Positions 56,199 through 64,000 of a stretch of 64,000 nt of DNA are shown piece after piece. Source of the DNA: Bradyrhizobium sp. WD16 (GTDB lineage Bacteria > Pseudomonadota > Alphaproteobacteria > Rhizobiales > Xanthobacteraceae); the NCBI RefSeq assembly GCF_024181725.1, contig NZ_CP028908.1:3089501-3153500 (forward strand), read 5' to 3'. Every line of letters begins with the position of its first letter. Position 1 is the stretch's first letter. The notes below the pieces were generated by a model. The model was not told the DNA's origin, ran no database searches, and saw nothing but the letters and a program-made list of their open reading frames with translations. Made by a program: the position numbers and the translations under genes.

Positions 56199-58526
56199 TC
56201 AGGCCGAGTCCGAAAAGCCGTAATGAGTGTAATGGTTGTCGCTGTAATAGTCGCTCCGGTAGGAATCGTAGCGCGCCATCGCCTTGATGTCGGTCTTGTT
56301 GAGCACCGTCCCGATCAGGCACTCGTAGATGTTCGGCGCGGTGTGCAGGGCGTGCTGGACGACGTCGATCTTCGTCCGCCCCCATTCGACGACCATGATG
56401 AAGCAGTCGATCAGCGGTGTGGTCGCGCGGACGTCCACCACCGGGGTCAGCGGTGGCAGGTCGACGACGATGTAGTCGTATGACGCGCGCAGCCGGTCGA
56501 ACAGTTTGCGGGTCGCGTCCGCCGACAGGATTTCGCTGGTGTGGAGCAGGGGGCCGCGCCTGACGGCGGGCAGGAACGTCAGATTGGTCTTCGGGTCGCG
56601 CCAGACCGTCTCATCGAGGGTTCGCGTGCCGTAAATGACTTCCACGATTCCGGCGGCCGCATCGGGGGCGAGGCTGGCCGAGAGCGACGGATTCCGCAAG
56701 TCGCAGTCGACGACGATCACGCTCTTGCCGCTATGGGCGATCAGCTGGGCGAGCGCTGCCGCAATCGTGGTCTTGCCCTCGTTCGGCAGGGCCGATGTGA
56801 TGCCGATGATCTTGTTCGAGGTCTTGGTTGGATTGAGATCGATCGCCAGCTTGACTGAACGGATCGCCTCCGCGAAACGCGACAAGGGCATGCCGATCAC
56901 CGTCGAGTGCACGGCCGAGCGTGTCGAAATGGTTCGCTGGCGCAGGTCTTCATCGGGTTGACGGGGAGCGACCGGAAAAGGCTTCTGCGATTTGGGAGCG
57001 CGCAGCAGCGGGACCAGGGACAGGCAGGGCAGCTGCAGCGCGGCTTCGATCTGCGCAGAGGTACGGAAGACGCGGTCCATGACGTCCCTGAGCAGTCCGA
57101 GGGCGACGCCGAGGGCGACGCCGCCGAAAAGCCCCAGCGCCAGGATCAGCTTCGTCTTCGGCTTGCTTTTGCTTTCCGGCGGCAACGCCGGATAGATCAC
57201 CCTGGCCTCGGAAATCGGAAACGACTCCTGCTGAACCGAGCCCATGTAGCGCTGCAGGAATGTGTCGTAGAGGCTACGGTAGCCTTTCGCCCGGCTCTCC
57301 AGCTCGCGCAGGGTGATTTCGGCGGTGTTGGTCGTGCGCGACACGGATACCGCCTCGGCCAGCTGTTTTTCGATCTCCTGCTGCCGCTGCTTGGACACCT
57401 CGAAATCGCTCCTGGCGCTTTCCGCCAGCCGCCGGACCTCGTCGAGAATGGAGGTGCGCAGATCCCGCATCCGGGTTCGCAGATTGATGACGGCGAGGTG
57501 GTCCCGGCCAAACCGGGCGGACCACTCGTTCTCGCGACGGGCAAGTTCCAGATACTGTTGGCGAAGGTTGTTGATGATCGGATTGGTCAGGGCATCTGAG
57601 CCGCCGCTATCGAGGGTTCCGATCGCCGACGAGTTCGCCGAATTGGCGCGAAGGATCGCCTCGTAACGGTTCAGTCTCGCCTGGGCATCGGAGGTTTGGG
57701 CGCGGGCGGCCACGATGCGGCCGTTGAGGTCCGTCACCTGCTGCTCGTCGATGGGTTTTCCGCCGCTCGACATGATGTTGTTCTGGGATCTATAGGCGTT
57801 GACTGCGCGTTCGGCGGTCAGCGCCTGATCCCCGAGGTCGCGCAGCCTCTCCTGCAGCCAGGCCGTCGCGCTGCGATTGGCCTCGAATTTCGCGTTCAAC
57901 TGATCGGTGATGTAGGCGTTGGCGATGGCGTTGGCGATTTCGGCCGCGCGCGCCGCGCTGCGCGAATTGAAGTTGATCTCGATGACGCTGCTGAAGCTGA
58001 CCCGGTTCGCGGTGAGCCGATCCTGGAACGCCGTGATCAGGCCCTCGGAGAGCTGGCCCGTCGTCGCGGTTCGCGACGCCTTGGGCGGGCTCGAGATCCA
58101 CCCCCGGAGGCGCTGCCACAGCGAGGAGAATGACGGCATCGATCCGTTGAAATCCGGATCGTCGGCGAGCTTGAGCTGATTGATGACCGAAATCGCGATG
58201 GCCCGCGATTTGAGGATCTGAAGCTGCGTCTCGATCTGGTTGAGATCGAATGCCGGCTCGGCGAGCAGCGACTGCTGCTGGACGAACTGGGCCTTGGGAT
58301 TGCCGAGCAGGACCTGGACCTGACCGGTATAGGTCGGCGGCGTGATCCGCAGATAGACCGCGCAGACCGCCAGGGCGAGGGCAGCGGTAAACAGCACGAC
58401 CAGGTACTGACGGCGCAGGAAGCCCAGCGCAAAATTCACCAGTTCGCCGATGCCGCCTTCGGCGGCCGGTTCGCTCGACGAGGTGCCGCGCGTTCTGTCC
58501 GTCTGCAGCATATTGCTCTGAAGCAT
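56199..58526 (-). CDS. Polysaccharide co-polymerase and tyrosine autokinase (Wzc family)
   Basis: The protein (775 residues from the ATG at 58526, after AGGCGG) has a Wzz domain with transmembrane segments near residues 45-65 (YLVVLFTAALALAVCAVYLR) and about 450 (LILALGLFGGVALGVALGLL), and a long coiled-coil periplasmic part. The cytoplasmic BY-kinase has Walker A SALPNEGKTTIAAALAQLIA, Walker A' SVIVVDCDLRNPSLSASLAP and Walker B YDYIVVDLPPLTP. The C-terminus has a tyrosine cluster (YDSYRSDYYSDNHYTHYGFS), the autophosphorylation site. It controls chain length and export with Wza. Confidence 0.93.
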   Translation of the reverse strand: MLQSNMLQTDRTRGTSSSEPAAEGGIGELVNFALGFLRRQYLVVLFTAALALAVCAVYLRITPPTYTGQVQVLLGNPKAQFVQQQSLLAEPAFDLNQIETQLQILKSRAIAISVINQLKLADDPDFNGSMPSFSSLWQRLRGWISSPPKASRTATTGQLSEGLITAFQDRLTANRVSFSSVIEINFNSRSAARAAEIANAIANAYITDQLNAKFEANRSATAWLQERLRDLGDQALTAERAVNAYRSQNNIMSSGGKPIDEQQVTDLNGRIVAARAQTSDAQARLNRYEAILRANSANSSAIGTLDSGGSDALTNPIINNLRQQYLELARRENEWSARFGRDHLAVINLRTRMRDLRTSILDEVRRLAESARSDFEVSKQRQQEIEKQLAEAVSVSRTTNTAEITLRELESRAKGYRSLYDTFLQRYMGSVQQESFPISEARVIYPALPPESKSKPKTKLILALGLFGGVALGVALGLLRDVMDRVFRTSAQIEAALQLPCLSLVPLLRAPKSQKPFPVAPRQPDEDLRQRTISTRSAVHSTVIGMPLSRFAEAIRSVKLAIDLNPTKTSNKIIGITSALPNEGKTTIAAALAQLIAHSGKSVIVVDCDLRNPSLSASLAPDAAAGIVEVIYGTRTLDETVWRDPKTNLTFLPAVRRGPLLHTSEILSADATRKLFDRLRASYDYIVVDLPPLTPVVDVRATTPLIDCFIMVVEWGRTKIDVVQHALHTAPNIYECLIGTVLNKTDIKAMARYDSYRSDYYSDNHYTHYGFSDSA

Positions 58527-58912
58527 CAGGTATCCGCCTGCGCTCGTCTTTTGATCATCGCCGGGCCGCGGCCCGCATGGACATCGCAACGCCCGCGCCG
58601 GTGCCCGACCGGGCGCTCGGCAAAGGCCGTGTTGCATTTAAAATAAATATATCGGATAAAAGCGCGGCTGTCCAAATTAAATGGATACTGGTTAAATTTT
58701 GCGGTTTTTGCAAAATCTAAACCCTTGAAATGAGCGCCATGCGGTTGAATTCGCAGCGAAATTTGTCGGCGGCCCGGGGCTGTCTGGCCGGTTCAGGGAA
58801 ACGGCGTGTGCCGCATTGAAAATAACCGGCGGTTGCCGGCCGGAATTAATCAGGCCGCCCGGAGCAGGGTCGACGGCAGGCCGATGCTGAACGTGCGATG
58901 GAGGCGATCCCG
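58527..58912. other. Divergent promoter region between the Wzc-like gene and rfbB
   Basis: No gene is seen. 58630-58700 is AT-rich (ATTTAAAATAAATATATCGG) and contains GCGCGGCTGTCCAAATTAAA, which has both halves of the 16-bp motif found upstream of two neighbouring genes (CCAAATTAAA is the reverse complement of TTTAATTTGG) with altered spacing. Promoters for both directions probably lie here. Confidence 0.5.
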
Positions 58913-59971
58913 ATGCGCATATTGGTGACAGGCGGTGCAGGATTTATCGGATCTGCGGTATGCCGCCGACTGGTGCTGCAGCATGGCGCATCGGTGATCA
59001 ACGTCGACAAGCTGACCTACGCCGCCAATCTAGGGTCGCTGGTCCAGATCGAAGGACTGCCGGGCTACGCGTTCGAGCAACGGGACATCTGCGATCGCGC
59101 CGCGATGGATGATGTGCTCGCAAGCCATGAGCCGGACGGCATCATCCACCTGGCCGCCGAGAGCCACGTCGACCGCTCGATCAACGGTCCGGCCGACTTC
59201 ATCAATACCAACATCGTCGGCACCTACGGCCTGCTGGAGGCGGCGAGGGCCTATTACGATCGGCTGCCGCGCTGGCGGCGCAGCCGTTTCCGTTTCGTCC
59301 ATGTGTCGACGGACGAGGTCTATGGCTCGCTCGGTCCGGATGGCCGCTTCTGCGAAGACACCCCGTACCGGCCGAGTTCGCCGTACTCGGCCAGCAAGGC
59401 GGCATCCGACCACCTGGCGCATGCGTGGTTCAGAACCTACGGCGTCCCGGTCATCGTTTCGAACTGCTCGAATAACTACGGCCCGTTTCAATTTCCCGAG
59501 AAGCTCATTCCGCTGACCATTCTCAATGCGATCGAGAGCAAGCCGCTGCCGGTCTATGGCAGCGGCGCCAACGTGCGGGACTGGCTCCATGTCGACGATC
59601 ACGCGGCGGGACTGATCAGCTTGTTGCAGCAGGGCCAGCCCGGCGAGAAATACAATTTCGGCGGCGACAGCGAACGCACCAATCTGGACGTGGTCACCCT
59701 CATCTGCGACCTCGTCGACAGCATGAGCCCGGGCCGCGAAAGCAGGCGATCGCTCATCACCTTCGTGCCGGACCGCCCCGGCCACGACCTGCGTTACGCC
59801 ATCGATGCCGCCAAGGCGCGCTGCGAGCTCGGCTGGCGGCCGGCGAGGACTTTCGAGCAGGGCATCGCCCAGACCGTCGAGTGGTATCTCAAGAGCCGCG
59901 CGTGGTGGGAAAAACCGCGCGCCAGCGTCTACGATGGCGCCCGTCTCGGGCTCCTCGAAACCCAGCTTTGA
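58913..59971 (+). CDS. rfbB: dTDP-glucose 4,6-dehydratase
   Basis: The protein (352 residues from [20 protein letters not shown], with GGAGG upstream) is an extended short-chain dehydrogenase. It has the NAD site GGAGFIGS (7-14), [34 protein letters not shown] with the catalytic Thr-Asp-Glu, and the Tyr-Lys pair in [40 protein letters not shown] and [13 protein letters not shown] complete the signature. It makes dTDP-4-keto-6-deoxyglucose for rhamnose-type sugars. rfbA lies 169 bp downstream; rfbC and rfbD are not in the window. Confidence 0.95.
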   Translation: MRILVTGGAGFIGSAVCRRLVLQHGASVINVDKLTYAANLGSLVQIEGLPGYAFEQRDICDRAAMDDVLASHEPDGIIHLAAESHVDRSINGPADFINTNIVGTYGLLEAARAYYDRLPRWRRSRFRFVHVSTDEVYGSLGPDGRFCEDTPYRPSSPYSASKAASDHLAHAWFRTYGVPVIVSNCSNNYGPFQFPEKLIPLTILNAIESKPLPVYGSGANVRDWLHVDDHAAGLISLLQQGQPGEKYNFGGDSERTNLDVVTLICDLVDSMSPGRESRRSLITFVPDRPGHDLRYAIDAAKARCELGWRPARTFEQGIAQTVEWYLKSRAWWEKPRASVYDGARLGLLETQL

Positions 59972-59979
59972 GGTCGAGG

Positions 59980-60147
59980 ATGACACCGGGTCCGCGCCTG
60001 ATGACCGGTCCAAATCGCCGGGTTGCAAGGCGCCTTCAAGACCTCGTCGCAGAGGGCACCGCGACTTTGCGCCGTTCTCGCGAAGGTGGTTTCGACCGGC
60101 GTGTCCTTGAAGGCTTGCGTGTCGTTGAAGGAGAGGCCCCATGCTGA
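59980..60147 (+). CDS. Possible small ORF coupled to rfbA (55 aa)
   Basis: An ATG at 59980 preceded by GAGGTCGAG opens a 55-codon frame ([40 protein letters not shown]) that ends at a TGA overlapping the rfbA start region (ATGCTGA). The overlap would allow translational coupling. The protein is basic and has no recognised family. It fills most of the rfbB-rfbA spacer. Confidence 0.3.
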   Translation: MTPGPRLMTGPNRRVARRLQDLVAEGTATLRRSREGGFDRRVLEGLRVVEGEAPC

Positions 60148-61013
60148 AGGGAATCGTGCTGGCTGGCGGCAGCGGAACGCGGCTCTATCCGATCACCCGA
60201 GCGGTCAGCAAGCAGCTGCTGCCGATCTACGACAAGCCGATGATCTATTACCCGTTGTCGACGCTGATGCTGGCGGGCATCCGCGACATCCTTGTCATCA
60301 CGACGCCGGCCGACAGATGCCAGTTCGAGCGGCTGCTGGGCGATGGCGGTCAATGGGGCATTCGTCTGAGCTATGCGGAGCAACCTCGTCCGGCGGGCCT
60401 CGCCGAGGCCTTCATCATCGGCGCGGACTTCATCGGCAGCGATCGCATCGCCATGGTGCTGGGAGACAACATCTTCTTCGGTCACGGCCTGCCAGAACTG
60501 CTGGCCAGGGCGGCACGGCGCGAGGAAGGGGCAACGGTGTTCGCCTATCACGTGCGAGATCCGGAGCGCTACGGCGTCGTCACGTTCGATGAGACGCAGC
60601 GGCCGGTGCGGATCGAGGAAAAGCCCAAAAGGCCGGCTTCGAACTGGGCGATTACCGGCCTCTATTTCTTCGATAATCGCGTCGTGCGCCATGCCCGTCA
60701 CGTCGAACCGTCGGCGCGCGGCGAACTCGAAATCACCGATCTGCAGATGCGCTATCTCGCCGCCGGTGCACTCGAAGTCGAGCGGATGGGGCGTGGTTTC
60801 GCCTGGCTCGATACCGGCACGGTCGAGTCGCTGATCGAGGCGGCGAGCTTCGTCCAGACGCTCGAGACCCGGCAGGGCATGAAGGTCGCCTGCCTGGAGG
60901 AAATCGCGTTCAGGCAGGGCTTCATCGACCGCAACCAGGTCCTCGCCCTCGCCGGATCGCTCGAGAAGAGCGGCTACGGCCGGTATCTGAATGAGCTCGT
61001 CGGCACCGCCTGA
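60141..61013 (+). CDS. rfbA: Glucose-1-phosphate thymidylyltransferase
   Basis: The 290-residue enzyme makes dTDP-glucose from dTTP and glucose-1-phosphate. It starts [20 protein letters not shown] (nucleotide-binding loop), continues [20 protein letters not shown], and has [20 protein letters not shown] (metal Asp), [20 protein letters not shown] and [20 protein letters not shown]. Length and motifs match RmlA/RfbA throughout. GAAGGAGAGG lies just before the ATG. It follows rfbB on the same strand and supplies its substrate. Confidence 0.96.
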   Translation: MLKGIVLAGGSGTRLYPITRAVSKQLLPIYDKPMIYYPLSTLMLAGIRDILVITTPADRCQFERLLGDGGQWGIRLSYAEQPRPAGLAEAFIIGADFIGSDRIAMVLGDNIFFGHGLPELLARAARREEGATVFAYHVRDPERYGVVTFDETQRPVRIEEKPKRPASNWAITGLYFFDNRVVRHARHVEPSARGELEITDLQMRYLAAGALEVERMGRGFAWLDTGTVESLIEAASFVQTLETRQGMKVACLEEIAFRQGFIDRNQVLALAGSLEKSGYGRYLNELVGTA

Positions 61014-61173
61014 TCCCCGACTGGCGGCGAGACGCCAATGAAATCATCAGATTAACCACATCCTTCGCGCAGATTTAATTTTTAAATACATTGAATTGAC
61101 GTTTTAATTGACGAAGGGTTAAATGTTTTAATTCGACTCCGGCCGCGCGGCGGTCGCATCGAGGGCATTGGCC

Positions 61174-64000
61174 ATGTTGCGAGAGAACCCGACCGGTTTG
61201 TCCACCGGTGAGAATGCGCAATCTCCGCTGTCGAGCGCTGGGGCGGATTACACCGCCGAGGACCTGATGGCCGTGGTCGCTGCGCTGCCGCCGCATGGCG
61301 TTGTATTCAAGCGCGACGGGCGGACGCCGGTGAGCCTCGGCGAGACGATGACCGCGGCGGAACTTGCCGCCGTCACATTCGCGTCGACGCCAACCGGCTC
61401 GGCCGATATGCCCTGGAGCGGGGGCGTGCTGTATGCCCCGGAAGGCCGTGGACGCCTTCCGCTGCCGCTTGATCCCGAACTCCTGGCGCGTTCGGCCGCG
61501 GACGGCGTGGTCGTGATCACCGAGTTGCCGGCCAATGGTTCGGTGTTCCTGGCCGATGGCATGACCGCCGTGACCCGCGGGCAGGCGATCACCGTGGCCC
61601 AGCTGGCCGGACTGAACTTCAGCGCTGCTGCCGCGGCGGCCGGACAGATTTCTCTGCTGCGCTATGGCAGCGCGGACCAGGCCTTTGCCGGTGAGGTGTT
61701 GATCGTCGTTGGCCCTGATCTGCCCACCCCCGGCTTCAAAGCGGCCGGGGCGACCAGGGACGATTTATCCCTCGCGCCGTTCGCCGTCGCCCTGTTGCTG
61801 GATCTGGGGCTTACCGCGTCGGACCTGACGGCGGCTTCCGCTGCGGTCGATCCCAACGACGCGTTTTCCGCCGCGTCGCCCGGGCCGATGGGGGGTGCGT
61901 TCGGATCGTCCCCGGGTGATGGCTCGAGGGCCGCGGCGGGGCCGATACCTGATCATGGATTCGGCCTGACGCCGGCCGTCCCGGTGCAATCGTCGACGAC
62001 TGGAAGCGATACGACCGGTTCGACCGGCCAGTCGGCAAACGACACGGCGCCGCCGAGGCGGATCGGGTCGAGCAGCCCGCCGGATTTCGGCAGCTTGGCG
62101 CTGGCGCCGATGGCGCAGGGCGGCACGCTGACCACGACAACCCCATCGTCGTTGTCGACGTCCTCGTCGTCGACACGCGACACCTCGACGACGCCATCAT
62201 CGAGCTCAACCATCTCGCAAAGCTCGACCCTGCTCGCAAGTCCGACGCTGCTGTCGACCTCGACCTCGACCGCGACCACGCCGACGACGACGTCCCCGGC
62301 GACGACCAGCACATCGACGACGACCACCACGACCACGACGACCACCACCACCACCACCACCAGCACCACGACGAATTCGATCGTGGCCGAAAATCAGCTG
62401 GCGGGAACGCCCCAGAGCATCTGGCGGATCGCGCCGGGAAAGGACTCGACGACGATCCAGGGCTTCACGACGGCGATCAGCACCAATCTCGGCGGTACGG
62501 TCCAGTTCAAGATCGACAATCTGACGGGCAACCCGAACTACCAGATCGATATCTATCGGTTGGGCTATTACGGCGGCGACGGCGCCAGACTCGTCACGAG
62601 CCTGCAGCATCAGGCGGCCACATCGGTGGTTCAGCCCAACCCGTTGACGGACGCCTCGACCGGCCTCGTCGACGCCGGCAACTGGAGCGTGACCGACTCC
62701 TGGACGGTGCCGACGACCGCCGTATCCGGCGTCTACATCGCCAACGTCATCGACGGCACGCAGATCTTCCAGATCCCGTTCGTGATCCGCAACGATGCCT
62801 CGCACAGCGCCATCGTCTTCCAGACGGACGATCAGACCTGGCAGGCCTACAATCCGTGGGGCGGCGCCAATCTCTACGCCGGCAATGGGCCCGGACTCCA
62901 CGGCGCAGCCTATGCCGTCAGCTACAACCGTCCGATCACCACGCGCGACGGCGGCCTGTCGGGCACCGCCAACGACATGGTGTTCTCGGCCGAGTATCCG
63001 GCGATCTACTGGCTCGAGCAGAATGGCTACGACGTTTCGTACATCTCGGGGATCGATGCTGCGACCAACGGATCGCTGCTGCTCAATCACCAGGTCTATA
63101 TGGATGTCGGTCACGACGAATACTGGACCGATAGCCAGTACAACAACGTCCAGGCGGCCGGCCACGCTGGCGTCAACCTGATGTTCCTGAGCGGCAACGA
63201 GGTCTATTGGCAGACGCGGCTCGCGCCGAGCATCGATGCCAGCGGCTCTGCGAACCGGACCCTCGTCTCCTACAAGGACACCCACGCCAACGCGGTGATC
63301 GATCCGACCGGCACGGCGACGGGAACATTCATGGACGCCCGCTTCACCTCGAGCGGCGGCCTTTCGGGTATTCCCTCCAATTCGCTGACGGGCACGGTCT
63401 TCCAGGTGGATTCCGACCGCACCGACACGATGACGATCCCGTATGGGATGACGCAGCTGCGCTTCTGGCGGAGCACGTCGATCGCCGGCACCGCGCCCGG
63501 ACAGACGGCGTCGCTGGTGCAGAACCTCCTCGGCTACGAATGGGACTCCTCGCCCGACAACGGCTTCCGGCCGGCCGGCTTGGTCGATCTGTCGTCGACC
63601 ACCCTGCAGGTCGACACCTACCTGCTCGATTACGGCAATACGACCGGGAACGGCACCGCGACCCACAACCTCGTCGAGTTTCGCGATCCGGTGAGCGGCG
63701 CGCTGGTGTTTGGAGCCGGCACCGTGTTCTGGTCATGGGGCCTCTCGTCCAACCACGATCAGCTGCTGGGCACGCCCACCCCGATCGATCCGAATGTCCA
63801 GCAGGCGATGATCAACCTGTTCGCCGACATGGGCGTGCAGCCGGCGACGATACAGGCCAGCCTGGTGATTGCGTCGCAGACGACGGACCATACCGCGCCG
63901 ACCTCGACCGTAAAAAAACTCTCGACCACAAGCGTGGTCGAGGGCCAGTCGATCACGGTCACCGGCACCGCCACCGACGTCGGCGGCGTGATCGGCGGGG
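61174..64000 (+). CDS. Large, probably surface or secreted, protein with Thr-rich linker and N,N-dimethylformamidase-like domain (3' end outside the window)
   Basis: The frame is open from the ATG at 61174 (GAGGG upstream) to the window edge, 942 codons. Residues 1-170 contain two similar cadherin-like repeats (GVVFKRDGRTPVSLGETMTA and GSVFLADGMTAVTRGQAITV). Residues about 295-400 are Ser/Thr-rich, ending in a tract of more than ten consecutive Thr codons. From about residue 400 a domain resembles the large subunit C-terminal region of N,N-dimethylformamidase: YQIDIYRLGYYGGDGARLVT, WQAYNPWGGANLYAGNGPG, DMVFSAEYPAIYWLEQNGYD, VYMDVGHDEYWTDSQYNNVQ, NLMFLSGNEVYWQTRL. After it comes TSTVKKLSTTSVVEGQSITV, the start of Ig-like repeats. 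No N-terminal signal peptide is visible, which with the composition suggests type I secretion. It lies beside the exopolysaccharide genes and may be a surface or matrix protein. Confidence 0.75.
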   Translation, partial: MLRENPTGLSTGENAQSPLSSAGADYTAEDLMAVVAALPPHGVVFKRDGRTPVSLGETMTAAELAAVTFASTPTGSADMPWSGGVLYAPEGRGRLPLPLDPELLARSAADGVVVITELPANGSVFLADGMTAVTRGQAITVAQLAGLNFSAAAAAAGQISLLRYGSADQAFAGEVLIVVGPDLPTPGFKAAGATRDDLSLAPFAVALLLDLGLTASDLTAASAAVDPNDAFSAASPGPMGGAFGSSPGDGSRAAAGPIPDHGFGLTPAVPVQSSTTGSDTTGSTGQSANDTAPPRRIGSSSPPDFGSLALAPMAQGGTLTTTTPSSLSTSSSSTRDTSTTPSSSSTISQSSTLLASPTLLSTSTSTATTPTTTSPATTSTSTTTTTTTTTTTTTTTSTTTNSIVAENQLAGTPQSIWRIAPGKDSTTIQGFTTAISTNLGGTVQFKIDNLTGNPNYQIDIYRLGYYGGDGARLVTSLQHQAATSVVQPNPLTDASTGLVDAGNWSVTDSWTVPTTAVSGVYIANVIDGTQIFQIPFVIRNDASHSAIVFQTDDQTWQAYNPWGGANLYAGNGPGLHGAAYAVSYNRPITTRDGGLSGTANDMVFSAEYPAIYWLEQNGYDVSYISGIDAATNGSLLLNHQVYMDVGHDEYWTDSQYNNVQAAGHAGVNLMFLSGNEVYWQTRLAPSIDASGSANRTLVSYKDTHANAVIDPTGTATGTFMDARFTSSGGLSGIPSNSLTGTVFQVDSDRTDTMTIPYGMTQLRFWRSTSIAGTAPGQTASLVQNLLGYEWDSSPDNGFRPAGLVDLSSTTLQVDTYLLDYGNTTGNGTATHNLVEFRDPVSGALVFGAGTVFWSWGLSSNHDQLLGTPTPIDPNVQQAMINLFADMGVQPATIQASLVIASQTTDHTAPTSTVKKLSTTSVVEGQSITVTGTATDVGGVIGG

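Noticed and set aside
62206-63666. A 486-codon minus-strand frame opposite the large surface protein
   Set aside because: Shadow frame; Arg/Gly/Val-rich, with a Gly-Arg tract that is only the complement of the poly-Thr codons.

Overview
The window looks like a chromosomal segment of a GC-rich alphaproteobacterium of the order Hyphomicrobiales, close to the Bradyrhizobium/Rhodopseudomonas group. This rests on the sciP (DUF1153) gene beside fliF, flbD-type flagellar control, the flagellin type, a PmtA-like phospholipid N-methyltransferase and small H-NS/HvrA-like proteins. The species cannot be fixed from the sequence alone.

Layout. (1) 1-6.2 kb: the end of an SMR efflux gene, a YtcJ-like amidohydrolase gene broken by an inserted palindromic repeat pair, a porin-like gene bracketed by a 30-bp direct repeat, an intact amidohydrolase paralogue and an AraC regulator. 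(2) 6.8-17.2 kb: a flagellar hook/filament module (flgD, a flgH pseudogene cut by an IS1380 remnant, fliC, flgE, flgK, flgL, an AraC regulator). It is bracketed by two same-strand copies of the flbD 3' end. (3) 17.3-26.4 kb: a HHH protein, IS256 debris, then a minus-strand basal-body block (sciP, fliF, fliG, fliH, fliN, flbD, and separately fliK-flgD). (4) 26.7-29.1 kb: mnmA, pmtA and a tRNA-Met with a near-consensus promoter. (5) 29.2-33.3 kb: an accessory catabolic set (IS3 debris, amidohydrolase, GAF protein, MFS transporter, TetR). (6) 33.4-45.2 kb: IS256 debris, a LysR regulator and a six-gene minus-strand operon (polyamine-type ABC importer, FAD amine oxidoreductase, aldehyde dehydrogenase, amidohydrolase) facing an agmatinase-like ureohydrolase. 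Together these suggest uptake and oxidation of a polyamine or guanidino compound. (7) 45.2-48.2 kb: IS481 debris, an outer-membrane protein and an IS5-family element sitting inside a palindromic repeat. (8) 48.2-64 kb: small ORFs, two H-NS-like genes, and an exopolysaccharide locus (phosphoglycosyltransferase, Wzy-like, Wza, Wzc, rfbB, rfbA). It ends in a large, probably surface, protein with a Ser/Thr-rich linker and an N,N-dimethylformamidase-like domain that runs off the window.

The most unusual feature is a dispersed system of about 75-80 bp palindromes that begin and end with CTAG. At least four stem sequences (called A-D here) share the same ends and fall into two related pairs. They occur as modular arrays: A plus B with a conserved 13-bp A-rich linker, A-B-D, D-E-A-B-C, and C plus B split by an IS. 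One pair has broken a gene, one array supplies the mnmA stop codon and reaches to 11 bp before pmtA, and one CTAG junction is the target of an IS5-family insertion. The second notable feature is the set of AT-rich promoter islands in the exopolysaccharide locus, two of which share an exact 16-bp motif, next to paired H-NS-like genes.
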